Assembly: GCA_902727895.1 (NCBI GenBank)
Contig: CACVAP010000047.1
Location: 52,213-116,212 of the forward strand
Length of the DNA: 64,000 nucleotides
Reading direction: 5' to 3'
Origin: an uncultured Sulfurovum sp.
Lineage (GTDB): Bacteria; Campylobacterota; Campylobacteria; Campylobacterales; Sulfurovaceae
Under the pieces are notes generated by a model. It was not told the DNA's origin, searched no databases, and saw only the letters and a program-made list of their open reading frames with translations. Within the stretch, counting starts at the first letter, position 1. The number at the start of each line of letters is the position of its first letter. A program made the translations under genes and the position numbers. Below are positions 31,204 through 40,205 of the stretch, in pieces.

Positions 31204-31353
31204 CGTAGGTCGGGTTGTCCTCTACCCGACATTTACCCATGATGAAATAAAGATTTGATTGTTCTATGGAAGTTTTTTATGCAGATGTTTTTTATTTTAT
31301 TGAGTTTTTAATTTATGCCACGGAAATGTCGGGTTACGGAGAACCCGACCTAC
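31204..31353. repeat. REP-like inverted pair B
   Basis: GTAGGTCGGGTTGTCCTCTACCCGACATTT (31205-31234) and AAATGTCGGGTTACGGAGAACCCGACCTAC (31324-31353); inverted copies of one ~30 bp unit with CGGGT/ACCCG stems. Confidence 0.82.
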
Positions 31354-31419
31354 AGACTGCCGTCTTATTTGAAAAAAAGACGAATAAAGAAGCTCTAACT
31401 TTATTAGCAAATACTTACG

Positions 31420-31629
31420 TTAAATATTAAAAGTAACAGCCCCAGGATTTGCATTAGAAATAGCTACTAAATCGAACTTTGTCTTTGTTCCTGCATTATT
31501 TAACTCAAGTGTTGCATTATTTTGTAAAGCACTAGCAATAGCAACTAAATCAAATTTTGTATACTTAGTAGCATCAATAACAATACTCCCACCTGCCTTG
31601 GCTATTGAAACTAAATCAAACTTTGTCAT
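31420..31629 (-). CDS. 69-aa protein made of three TKFDLVxI alpha/beta repeats
   Basis: MTKFDLVSIAKAGGSIVIDATKY / TKFDLVAIASALQNNATLELNNAGTK / TKFDLVAISNANPGAVTFNI; upstream AAGGAAA on the minus strand. Confidence 0.75.
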   Translation of the reverse strand: MTKFDLVSIAKAGGSIVIDATKYTKFDLVAIASALQNNATLELNNAGTKTKFDLVAISNANPGAVTFNI

Positions 31630-31666
31630 ATATTTTCCTTCTATAATAAATTAAAATTATTATACT

Positions 31667-34600
31667 CTAAACAGCATAATAACTAGCCTTCCCATGATGC
31701 ACCACCAAAGCACTTGTACTCTGCTCAGGATGTATCTGGAAAGTCTCACTCAGTTCAATCCCAAACTCTTCAGGTTTCAACACATCAAACAATTCACGAC
31801 TAGCTTCTAAGTCGGGACAAGCAGGATAACCAAATGAGTATCTTGCTCCTTGGTAACGTCGCATTCTTACATCACGTAAGGTTGCACCCTCATCTTCTTT
31901 TAAAATATCCCAATCCATACGTATTTGCTTATGTACTACTTCTGCTAACGCTTCGGCTAACTCTACTGAAAAACCGTGAACCATATTGTATTCTAGGTAT
32001 TCACCTTTTTCATAAAGTTCTTTTTCATACTCTGAAAACTTTGATCCAGCACTTACACAAGTTAAAGCAATAACATCATGTCTATCATGTCTGTAGAAAT
32101 CACTTAAGGCTCTATGTGGTTTCTTACCTTGTCTTGGAAAGTCAAACTTTACCGTATGTCTATCTTTCACCTCATCAAAAGGTTCTCTTGAAGCATTTTC
32201 ATCTATGTTCCAACCCTCTTCTTCATCAAAAAGATACAACTCTTGGTCATTGGATCTACATGGATAGTAACCGTAAATAATCGTTGGATCAAACAAATCT
32301 TTTTCAATAAACTCTTGCTTTAAACGTTCAAATGCTGGGTAAACTTTCTCTTCTAAAAGTTTGTCATACGCTTCTTGACCCATTTTGGCACGTTTGTAAC
32401 CCCAATGCATTTTAATAACCGTCTTTTTATTAACCCAGTCAAAAATCATATTCATATCTAGGTCTTCTTTTTGAAGTACACGTCTTCCCCAAAAAGGTGG
32501 TGTTGGAATGTCCACTTGTTCAGGTTGTTTTATCTCTTCAAACGGAGGGATGATAATTTCTTTTTTTACTTTAACCTCACGCTCTCGCATGTCTCCAGCC
32601 ATTCGTGTGTCAAGTCCTACAGAGTTGTCTTCATTATACTTTTCAATACGACTCATCGCAATAACACCATCAAACGCATCTCTACAATAGAAAATTGGAC
32701 CTTTATAAATAGGTCGGCAGAAATCATCCACAAAACTTCGTGTTAGCGCTGCACCACCAAGTAATACAGGAATTTCTAATCCCATATCAGTCATGGCTTC
32801 TAAATTGTCTTTCATCACAGCCGTAGATTTTACCAGTAATCCACTCATACCAATTGCTTGAACATTATGCTTCTCATGCGCTTCCAAATAGGTTTCTAAC
32901 TGAGTTTTAATTCCTACGTTTATAACTTTAAATCCATTGTTAGACAAAATAATATCAACTAAATTTTTACCCACATCATGAACATCACCTTTTACCGTAC
33001 CTACTACTAAAGTTGTGTCTGTCTCTTTTTCTTGTTTGGTTAAATGAGGGTTCAAATAATCAACTGTTTTTTTCATGGTCTCAGCAGATTGAAGTACAAA
33101 TGGTAACTGCATTTGTCCTGAACCAAAGAGTTCACCAACTACTTTCATGGCATCAATAAGAATTTCATTTACAATTCTGTCAGGGTGAATTTCATGACGT
33201 GCTTCTTCCACTAAAGGAATCATTCGTTCTTTATCACCATCGAGAAGTAATCTTGCTATCTTCTCTTCCGTGTTCATGGCTTCATACTCTTCATCTGAAT
33301 TATCATCTTCAATATTTACATCTGAAAAATGATCAATGAACGTAAATAACGATTGGTCATCAGGAGCAAAAAGTAACTCTTCACAAATCTCACGATCAGC
33401 ATCAGACATTTTAGCAAGAGGAACAATGTGCTTAACATTAATAATAACTGTCGTTAGCCCAGCTTGTAGACAATGGTGTAAAAAGACTGAGTTTAAGAAA
33501 CGACGTGCATTAATGGCAAGACCAAATGAAATGTTAGACAGTCCCAAGGTTGAACCCACTTCTGGGTGTCTTATGTGTAACTCACGAATGGCTTCTAACG
33601 TTTGAATAGCAGCATCACGGTACTCTAAATCTCCAGAACCAACGGTAAATGTCAACATATCAAAAACGAGGTTTCGTGGATCTATACCGTGACCATTTAC
33701 AGCCATATCATACATACGCTCTGCTTGAGCAACTTTATCGTCTTTTGTTTTTGCCATTCCTATTTCGTCAATGGTTAAACAAACCAGTGCTGTTCCAAAC
33801 TTTTTAGCCAAATTACAAATGGCATGAAACTTCTCTTCACCATCTTCTAGGTTTACAGAGTTAATAATTGGCTTACCACCAATACATTTTAAACCCTCTT
33901 CCATGGTATTAACACGTGTAGCATCTGGCATAAGTGGTAAAGGAATCTTTTGATTATACAGTTCCATAATGGCACGCATATCAACAGCACCATCTCGTCC
34001 TGCAAACTCAACGTTAACATCAAGGCAATGCGCACCATCGCGTACTTGTGCTTGTCCTACTGTTACTGTTCCTTCATAATCAGAAGCAATAATGAGTTCT
34101 CTAAAAGCTTTAGAACCTGTAGAGTTAGAACGCTCACCAATGAGTAGTGGTGCTGGTTCTTGAAAAAGTTCTGTGGTGTTAAAAAGTGACGCCACACTTG
34201 GCTCTATAGACCCTGTAGGTTTTTTAGGTTTCATCGTTGAAACAGCTTTCTGTAGTGCATGAATATGTTGAGGTGTTGTACCACAACATCCACCTAAAAA
34301 GCTCACACCATCAAACTCTGTAAATTCTAACTGTTTGTTCGTAAATTCATCTGGTCCCATTGGGTAGTAAGTGTACCCTCCTCTATTTTGAGGAAGTCCA
34401 GCATTGGCATGAACTGAAATAGGTATGCTACAAAGCTCAGAAAGTGTACGTAAGTGTTTTTTAACTTGGTCTGGACCTGTTCCACAGTTAAAACCTAAAG
34501 ACAAAATATCAAAAGGCTCTAAAATAGTAACAATGGTCGTAGCATCTGTTCCAATAAGCATAGAACCACTTAGCTCAATGGTTACCGAAACCATAATAGG

Positions 34601-35173
34601 AAGTTTTACATTACGTTCTTCGTTGGCAGCTTCACAACCATGAAGTGCTGCTTTAATTTGTAAGGGATCTTGACAAGTTTCTAGCATAAAGATGTCACAA
34701 CCACCGTCTATGAGACCAAGAGCTGTCTCTTTGTACCCTTCATACATCTCATCATAATGGATATGTCCAAGACTTGGAAGCTTCGTTCCAGGGCCAATTG
34801 ATCCTAAGACAAAACGTGGTTTTTCTTCAGTAGAAAACTCATTACAAACATCTTTAACAATTTCTGCTCCCAGTTTTGAAAGCTCATAACAACGTTCACC
34901 CATTTGGTACTCGTCTAGTACCCAAGGCATGGTTCCAAAGGTATTGGTTTTAATGATGTCTGCACCAGCTTTAGCATAAGCATGGTGTACTTCTCTCATA
35001 AGTTCAGGTGCTGTTGCGTTAAGAAGTTCATTACAACCTTCTTGATCTACACCTTCATCATCGAGCCATGCTTCTGCTGGTATTTCTAAATTTTGTATTT
35101 GAGTACCTGTAGCACCGTCAATTACTAAGATTCGTTCTTCTAATAGTTCTTTAATTTGTTCTGTACTTGCCAC
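31667..35173 (-). CDS. metH: Cobalamin-dependent methionine synthase
   Basis: 1168 aa; FLGGCCGTTPQHIHAL zinc site, GERSNSTGSKAFRELI, GDVHDVGKNLVDIILSNNGF B12-binding motif, C-terminal activation domain. Confidence 0.96.
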   Translation of the reverse strand: MASTEQIKELLEERILVIDGATGTQIQNLEIPAEAWLDDEGVDQEGCNELLNATAPELMREVHHAYAKAGADIIKTNTFGTMPWVLDEYQMGERCYELSKLGAEIVKDVCNEFSTEEKPRFVLGSIGPGTKLPSLGHIHYDEMYEGYKETALGLIDGGCDIFMLETCQDPLQIKAALHGCEAANEERNVKLPIMVSVTIELSGSMLIGTDATTIVTILEPFDILSLGFNCGTGPDQVKKHLRTLSELCSIPISVHANAGLPQNRGGYTYYPMGPDEFTNKQLEFTEFDGVSFLGGCCGTTPQHIHALQKAVSTMKPKKPTGSIEPSVASLFNTTELFQEPAPLLIGERSNSTGSKAFRELIIASDYEGTVTVGQAQVRDGAHCLDVNVEFAGRDGAVDMRAIMELYNQKIPLPLMPDATRVNTMEEGLKCIGGKPIINSVNLEDGEEKFHAICNLAKKFGTALVCLTIDEIGMAKTKDDKVAQAERMYDMAVNGHGIDPRNLVFDMLTFTVGSGDLEYRDAAIQTLEAIRELHIRHPEVGSTLGLSNISFGLAINARRFLNSVFLHHCLQAGLTTVIINVKHIVPLAKMSDADREICEELLFAPDDQSLFTFIDHFSDVNIEDDNSDEEYEAMNTEEKIARLLLDGDKERMIPLVEEARHEIHPDRIVNEILIDAMKVVGELFGSGQMQLPFVLQSAETMKKTVDYLNPHLTKQEKETDTTLVVGTVKGDVHDVGKNLVDIILSNNGFKVINVGIKTQLETYLEAHEKHNVQAIGMSGLLVKSTAVMKDNLEAMTDMGLEIPVLLGGAALTRSFVDDFCRPIYKGPIFYCRDAFDGVIAMSRIEKYNEDNSVGLDTRMAGDMREREVKVKKEIIIPPFEEIKQPEQVDIPTPPFWGRRVLQKEDLDMNMIFDWVNKKTVIKMHWGYKRAKMGQEAYDKLLEEKVYPAFERLKQEFIEKDLFDPTIIYGYYPCRSNDQELYLFDEEEGWNIDENASREPFDEVKDRHTVKFDFPRQGKKPHRALSDFYRHDRHDVIALTCVSAGSKFSEYEKELYEKGEYLEYNMVHGFSVELAEALAEVVHKQIRMDWDILKEDEGATLRDVRMRRYQGARYSFGYPACPDLEASRELFDVLKPEEFGIELSETFQIHPEQSTSALVVHHGKASYYAV

Positions 35174-35235
35174 TGTTGTACCCTTGGGAAATGATAGTTT
35201 TTATTAGTGGAATTGTAGCAAAAACTTCTGATTAT

Positions 35236-35427
35236 TTAGACTAAACCCAATTCTCTAAAAATCTCTTTAAAGGCCATGTTCACTTCTAAAAGCTCATCAT
35301 AAATAAGTCCAAAGGCTCTATCTTCTCTTACCCACTCTTCAATATGTTTTACACTTTGGGTTTTTTCTTCACTACTTAAAGTTTCTGAAGCTTCAATCGC
35401 CTCTTTTAATTGTTCAAATTTTGGCAT
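35236..35427 (-). CDS. Small helical conserved hypothetical protein
   Basis: 63 aa ORF upstream of metH, codon usage and position plausible. Confidence 0.6.
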   Translation of the reverse strand: MPKFEQLKEAIEASETLSSEEKTQSVKHIEEWVREDRAFGLIYDELLEVNMAFKEIFRELGLV

Positions 35428-35515
35428 TGTAAATCCTTTTATTTTGTGAAATTAAGAAGAAGTCTTCTTCCTTTATTATATTCTTTTTTATTGAATTTTT
35501 GGTTATAATCTACAA

Positions 35516-36850
35516 ATGAATAAAAGCCTAATGATTACCATAGTTTCTGCTTTGTTATTAACATCTTGCCAAGATGTAGGAGACAACAAACCCCTCCTTT
35601 CTAACTCGAAGAAAAAACAACCTATTATTATTGTTAACCGAAATAGACATCTAAATATCCCAGAATTTTGGATGGATAGAATTGAAAATTCTGACAAAGT
35701 TATTATGAACCAAAAAGAGATAGAATCTTTTAACAAAAATACTGCGCATACAAAACATACTTTAAATTTTTTCAAAGAAATTAACAAAGCCTATGGAAGT
35801 TCATGGGTACGAAAAAGTATCTTAGGTAATTATGAAGGTATCAAATCTAGTGTTCGTTATTTTGAAGATGGTAATAAAATTACCCAAATGTTTTATGCCA
35901 ATGTAAAAGAGATATTAAATCTCGATGGTATTTTAAATAAATCTGTCAAAACACGTTATGCCCTAACCACAGCCTACGCTAACCAGAAAATTATACCAAC
36001 GGGACTTTCTTTACTTAAGAAAAAAGACCAAATTCACTTTGACCGTAATCAAAACTCTGCGTTAGACCTTGCTACACCCGTAGCTATCTTACATACAAGT
36101 GATGATGGTTTATGGCACTATGGTATTGGACCTACAAGTTCAGGTTGGATACGTTCTGAAAATCTGGCTTTTGGAGAACGCGAAGAAATTTTAAATTATA
36201 TAAATTCAAAAAGCTTTGTCATTACCACAGCTGCTAAAACAGCCCTAAGTATTGGTGGTAAATATCATGACTACATGCGAATGGGTGTAAGGCTACCTTC
36301 GATTTTAAAACTTGATGACATGACCATGGTTATGATTCCTACTGCTGATGACAACGGAAACTTAGTACTCTCAAATGCAACCGTAAAAACAGCCGATGTC
36401 CATAAAGGCTATTTGGCTTATACGCCGAAGAACATTTTAACCCAAGCCTTTAAGTTTTTACATGCTCCTTACGGTTGGGGTGGTATGTATGGTGAGCAAG
36501 ATTGTTCAAAATTTTTACAAGAGATTTATGCTACAGTGGGTGTAAAACTTCCGAGAAACTCAATGTCACAGTCAAATGTATCAGAAGCCAAACTTGAACT
36601 TTCAGGACTTTCTAGAACATCTAAACAAACTTTTTTAAGAACGACAGCTATGGTCGGTGGAAGTATCATTCACTTAAAAGGTCACATTTTTTTGTATCTA
36701 GGTGAGTATAAAGGTGAATCGTACATTATACATACTGTTTGGGGAGCTTCTTCAAGACATTATGCCTTAGGACGAACAGCTGTTACCTCATTAAACTTTA
36801 ATGACTACATGGGGAAGATAGATAGACTTACCAATATTACTCTTGAGTAG
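35516..36850 (+). CDS. SH3-domain NlpC/P60-type peptidase, lipoprotein
   Basis: Lipobox LLTSC; FLHAPYGWGGMYGEQDCSKFLQEIYATVGVKLPRNSMSQ (Cys catalytic region), GHIFLYLGEYKGESYIIHTVWG. Confidence 0.85.
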   Translation: MNKSLMITIVSALLLTSCQDVGDNKPLLSNSKKKQPIIIVNRNRHLNIPEFWMDRIENSDKVIMNQKEIESFNKNTAHTKHTLNFFKEINKAYGSSWVRKSILGNYEGIKSSVRYFEDGNKITQMFYANVKEILNLDGILNKSVKTRYALTTAYANQKIIPTGLSLLKKKDQIHFDRNQNSALDLATPVAILHTSDDGLWHYGIGPTSSGWIRSENLAFGEREEILNYINSKSFVITTAAKTALSIGGKYHDYMRMGVRLPSILKLDDMTMVMIPTADDNGNLVLSNATVKTADVHKGYLAYTPKNILTQAFKFLHAPYGWGGMYGEQDCSKFLQEIYATVGVKLPRNSMSQSNVSEAKLELSGLSRTSKQTFLRTTAMVGGSIIHLKGHIFLYLGEYKGESYIIHTVWGASSRHYALGRTAVTSLNFNDYMGKIDRLTNITLE

Positions 36851-37370
36851 TACTTCTTTTCTGAGGTATAAAATAAATAGAAGCTTCTATATGATCAGCT
36901 TTTACTTTTTTAGTTTCTGTATTTAATTCTAAGTTATCACCTAAAATAATACTTGAATTAAATTCTAAACGAAAAGGATGAACAGTTTTAACATCTTTTG
37001 TTTCAACATTGTAGTTTAAACTCTTTGTCGTAAACTTCAAGCCATCATCACGTATAACATTTACACCTTGATCCATATAAACATAGTCTTCTTCATAAAT
37101 GGCTTTTTTAGACAAAAGTCGATAACCATTTTCATCTTTCAAATCAATCTCATCCATGTCCAAATAATTTTGATGCTTCACCATTTTTAAGGCAGATACT
37201 ACTTGTGCTGGTTCATCTTTTTTAATGTCAAAGAGAGAAAATTTTTGAAACTCTAACTCTTTGTCTCCTTTAGAAGAGGTTGCTTCCTTAGAAGTAGGAT
37301 TAATACCTAAAATACTTAACAGTAGTATTAATACTATGAGAAGTAATAAGTACTCTATTCTTATTGCCAT
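36837..37370 (-). CDS. lptC: LPS export protein LptC
   Basis: N-terminal TM; beta-jellyroll-like pattern YEEDYVYMDQGVNVIRDDGLKFTTKSLNYNVETKDVKT; adjacent to kdsC. Confidence 0.78.
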   Translation of the reverse strand: MAIRIEYLLLLIVLILLLSILGINPTSKEATSSKGDKELEFQKFSLFDIKKDEPAQVVSALKMVKHQNYLDMDEIDLKDENGYRLLSKKAIYEEDYVYMDQGVNVIRDDGLKFTTKSLNYNVETKDVKTVHPFRLEFNSSIILGDNLELNTETKKVKADHIEASIYFIPQKRSTTQE

Positions 37371-37858
37371 AAAGCCAAATACTCGTCTTCTAAATTTTCT
37401 AAGACAATAAGCTTTTCAATCATCTCACGAATAGCAGCATCTCCACCCTTAGCAGACAATACTTCTGACGCAATCTTTTGAACATGTACAGAAGCATCAG
37501 CTGGAACATAAGAGAGTTTAGAAGCCACGAGCATAGAGTAATCATTTAAATCATCACCAGCAGAAGCTACATTGTCCATAGTTAAATCTAACTCTTTAAG
37601 TATCTCTTCTAAGACTTCTCTTTTATTATGAATGCCTTGATGAAAATGAACAATACCAAGCTCTTTGGCACGGCGCTCTACTATCTTAGAGGTACGCCCT
37701 GTAATAATAGCCACTTGCTTACCAAGCTTAACCCATGAAGCAATGGCAAGACCATCTTTTACAGAAAAAGATTTTACCTCATCTCCATTTTGAGTGTAAG
37801 TAATTTTACCATCAGTTAAAGTACCATCAACATCTAGAACAATGAGTTCTATGCTCAT
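37361..37858 (-). CDS. kdsC: 3-deoxy-D-manno-octulosonate 8-phosphate phosphatase-type HAD protein
   Basis: LIVLDVDGTLTDGKITYTQNGDEVKSFSVKDGLAI; IITGRTSKIVERRAKELGI; GDDLNDYSML. Confidence 0.88.
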   Translation of the reverse strand: MSIELIVLDVDGTLTDGKITYTQNGDEVKSFSVKDGLAIASWVKLGKQVAIITGRTSKIVERRAKELGIVHFHQGIHNKREVLEEILKELDLTMDNVASAGDDLNDYSMLVASKLSYVPADASVHVQKIASEVLSAKGGDAAIREMIEKLIVLENLEDEYLALWQ

Positions 37859-38427
37859 AAAACACCTTTAGTACTAGGAATTCCTGCATTTTCATTAATG
37901 GTAGCTCCACGACGAAGTGCCACAGCCAATGCTTTAAATGCAGCTTCTATTCTATGGTGTTTGTTTGTTCCACGACCACAAATTAAGTGTACGGTCATAG
38001 ATGCATTGAAAGTAATGGCTCTAAAAAACTCTTCTACTAATTCAACATCAAAGTTTCCAACTTTACCTTCCATTGGCATTTCAAATACTAAGAAAGGTCG
38101 ATTAGAAATATCTAAGTCACAAGTTACAGCAGCTTCATCCATAACCACGGTAGCATTACCATAACGCTCTATGTTTTTAATAGGATAAAGCTCTTTTTTA
38201 AGTGCTTGACCAATAACAATACCAATATCTTCAACAGAATGGTGATCGTCTATGTGTGTGTCACCATTACAAGTAACCTCTAAATTCATGTGGGAGTGTT
38301 TTGAAAGTGCTTCTAGCATGTGATCAAGAAAACCAACACCTGTGTTGATGTTTGATTTACCTTGACCGTAAAGTTCGAGCTTAACAGAGATTTGAGTTTC
38401 TCTTGTTTCTCGTGAAAGTTCTACCAT
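37855..38427 (-). CDS. hisB: Imidazoleglycerol-phosphate dehydratase
   Basis: TGVGFLDHMLEALSKHSHMNLEV; DDHHSVEDIGIVIGQAL; GRGTNKHHRIEAAFKALAVALR. Confidence 0.95.
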   Translation of the reverse strand: MVELSRETRETQISVKLELYGQGKSNINTGVGFLDHMLEALSKHSHMNLEVTCNGDTHIDDHHSVEDIGIVIGQALKKELYPIKNIERYGNATVVMDEAAVTCDLDISNRPFLVFEMPMEGKVGNFDVELVEEFFRAITFNASMTVHLICGRGTNKHHRIEAAFKALAVALRRGATINENAGIPSTKGVL

Positions 38428-38469
38428 AATTTATCCTCTATTATATTAGAGGACATTCTATCATAGTTT

Positions 38470-39174
38470 CTATTTTCTTACAAGAAATCCATCTGAGATA
38501 CCATAACTGTTCATAAATTTTTTGGCTTCAAAGTTATTGTTAAAGCCTTCAATTCTTACTCTGTATAAAGGTTTACCATTTTTAGTTCCTTTTTTAATGG
38601 CAACATTGTATCTATCTGAAAGTGCCCTATATCTTTTAACGTATTTAGTAGCACCACTGTACTTTCTAAAAGCACCTACTTGAATGGCTGTATTAGCTGT
38701 TGAAGCGTAGTTATTCTTGATTGTAAATGATCCCTGTGCTGTATTTATAGGAGTAACAGGAGATGCCATACGTGTATTATTAGCATAAGTACGCTCTCTT
38801 TTCACTGTCGTATCTGATTCTTTTTCATTATAAGGATATCTACCATAACTACCATCATGCTTCTGATTACTGGTTTTCCTTGCCTGAGCAATAGGTGTAA
38901 CTGGTTTTTTTAAGTTGTGTGCAAAAGTATTATTAGATACGGAAGGTGCCTTAGAATAATCTGTACCACTTGCATAACAATCAATACAGTCTTTATCTTT
39001 AGCCTTCACAGTTTTCACAGTTCTCCAAGTGTTCTGACTTTTTTGAACATTCTTAACATTCATAATAGGTATAATTTTAGTGTCACGTTGAGGTTCATTC
39101 TTAACCACACAACCATTAATCATTAATGTAGTGATTGAAAAAAATATTAGGTTTCTTTTATTAATAATGTTCAT
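38470..39174 (-). CDS. SPOR-domain lipoprotein (RlpA-position, no obvious double-psi barrel)
   Basis: Lipobox LMINGC; C-terminal TAIQVGAFRKYSGATKYVKRYRALSDRYNVAIKKGTKNGKPLYRVRIEGFNNNFEAKKFM SPOR domain. Confidence 0.8.
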   Translation of the reverse strand: MNIINKRNLIFFSITTLMINGCVVKNEPQRDTKIIPIMNVKNVQKSQNTWRTVKTVKAKDKDCIDCYASGTDYSKAPSVSNNTFAHNLKKPVTPIAQARKTSNQKHDGSYGRYPYNEKESDTTVKRERTYANNTRMASPVTPINTAQGSFTIKNNYASTANTAIQVGAFRKYSGATKYVKRYRALSDRYNVAIKKGTKNGKPLYRVRIEGFNNNFEAKKFMNSYGISDGFLVRK

Positions 39175-39177
39175 AAC

Positions 39178-40119
39178 TTACCTTTGTGCGTATTTTAAAT
39201 AACCAGTTCTAGCTGGTTGTATATTTTGTGTATAGCGATTGTAAAACATACCTACCTTTGAAGTTGGTATATTAATCTTATATCCATGTCTATGAGGAAC
39301 TTTTCCATTTTTTAAATGTGCATTAATTTTCTCTAAATAATAAGTATTCATATTTAATATTTTTGATAAGTTCACTAAGCTTTCACCTGAACGTACATTG
39401 ACAGGAGTAATACTATCTTTGTTAATTGTATACATCATCTCACCAAGATTATCATTAGACTTAAACAAATAGTTTTCACCAATCATTGCCATAAGTAAAA
39501 CTTTTTGAATGTATTTTCTTGTTTCTGCTTTAATATAACCATTACGAGATGAAATAAGCGTACCTAAATCTCTTGTACCAGCTTTTTTAAGTGAACGATT
39601 TACACAACCATTACCACAGTTATATGCCATCGTAGTAAGATACCATGAGTTTAAATTATTATTTATTTTATATAAGTATTTAATAGCTGAATCAGTTGCT
39701 CTAATAGGGTCATAACGTTCATCTAAGGTTTTTCCCACATGTAAGTTAAACTCTTTTGTACCCGTATTGACCGTAAACTGCCATAGTCCACCAGCACCCG
39801 TACGAGATACTGCTTCTGGATCAAAAGCAGATTCAACCATTGCTATATAAAGGAAAACAGGGGAAATATCTTTTTGATACATCATCTCTTTAATCGTAGG
39901 GATAATAAGTCCACCACGTTTTACAGCGTTAATGTATCTTTTTGTGTATTCTCGTTTATTCTTATGCACAAAGTTTTTAAACTCAGCATTATCAATAAAA
40001 CGTTCATCTACATCAAACTCTGTCAAGACATATGAATAACTTGGAAATTCAGACCGTATGTCTGCATAGGAGAATGAAGTAAAAAATAATGATATAATGA
40101 GTAATTTATAAAATTTCAT
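39178..40119 (-). CDS. mltD: Membrane-bound lytic murein transglycosylase D-like with LysM
   Basis: IAMVESAFDPEAVSRTGAGGLWQFTVNTGTKEFNL SLT motif; C-terminal VRSGESLVNLSKILNMNTYYLEKIN LysM-like. Confidence 0.85.
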   Translation of the reverse strand: MKFYKLLIISLFFTSFSYADIRSEFPSYSYVLTEFDVDERFIDNAEFKNFVHKNKREYTKRYINAVKRGGLIIPTIKEMMYQKDISPVFLYIAMVESAFDPEAVSRTGAGGLWQFTVNTGTKEFNLHVGKTLDERYDPIRATDSAIKYLYKINNNLNSWYLTTMAYNCGNGCVNRSLKKAGTRDLGTLISSRNGYIKAETRKYIQKVLLMAMIGENYLFKSNDNLGEMMYTINKDSITPVNVRSGESLVNLSKILNMNTYYLEKINAHLKNGKVPHRHGYKINIPTSKVGMFYNRYTQNIQPARTGYLKYAQR

Positions 40120-40205
40120 TTCGAATCCTTAATATTTATAAAGAAAGTATACTATATTAAATATTAAGTTAAAGAGTTAAATTAGAATTTATAATTAATT
40201 TTAAT

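Noticed and set aside
31834-34643. Several plus-strand ORFs of 60-91 aa
   Set aside because: All antisense to metH, without ribosome-binding sites or recognisable domains.
35174-35235. Possible cobalamin or SAM riboswitch upstream of metH
   Set aside because: Only about 60 bp between genes and no B12-box or SAM riboswitch-like sequence.
35456-35470. GAAGAAgtcTTCTTC palindrome between divergent genes
   Set aside because: Short low-complexity arms; could be an operator but not distinguishable from chance.
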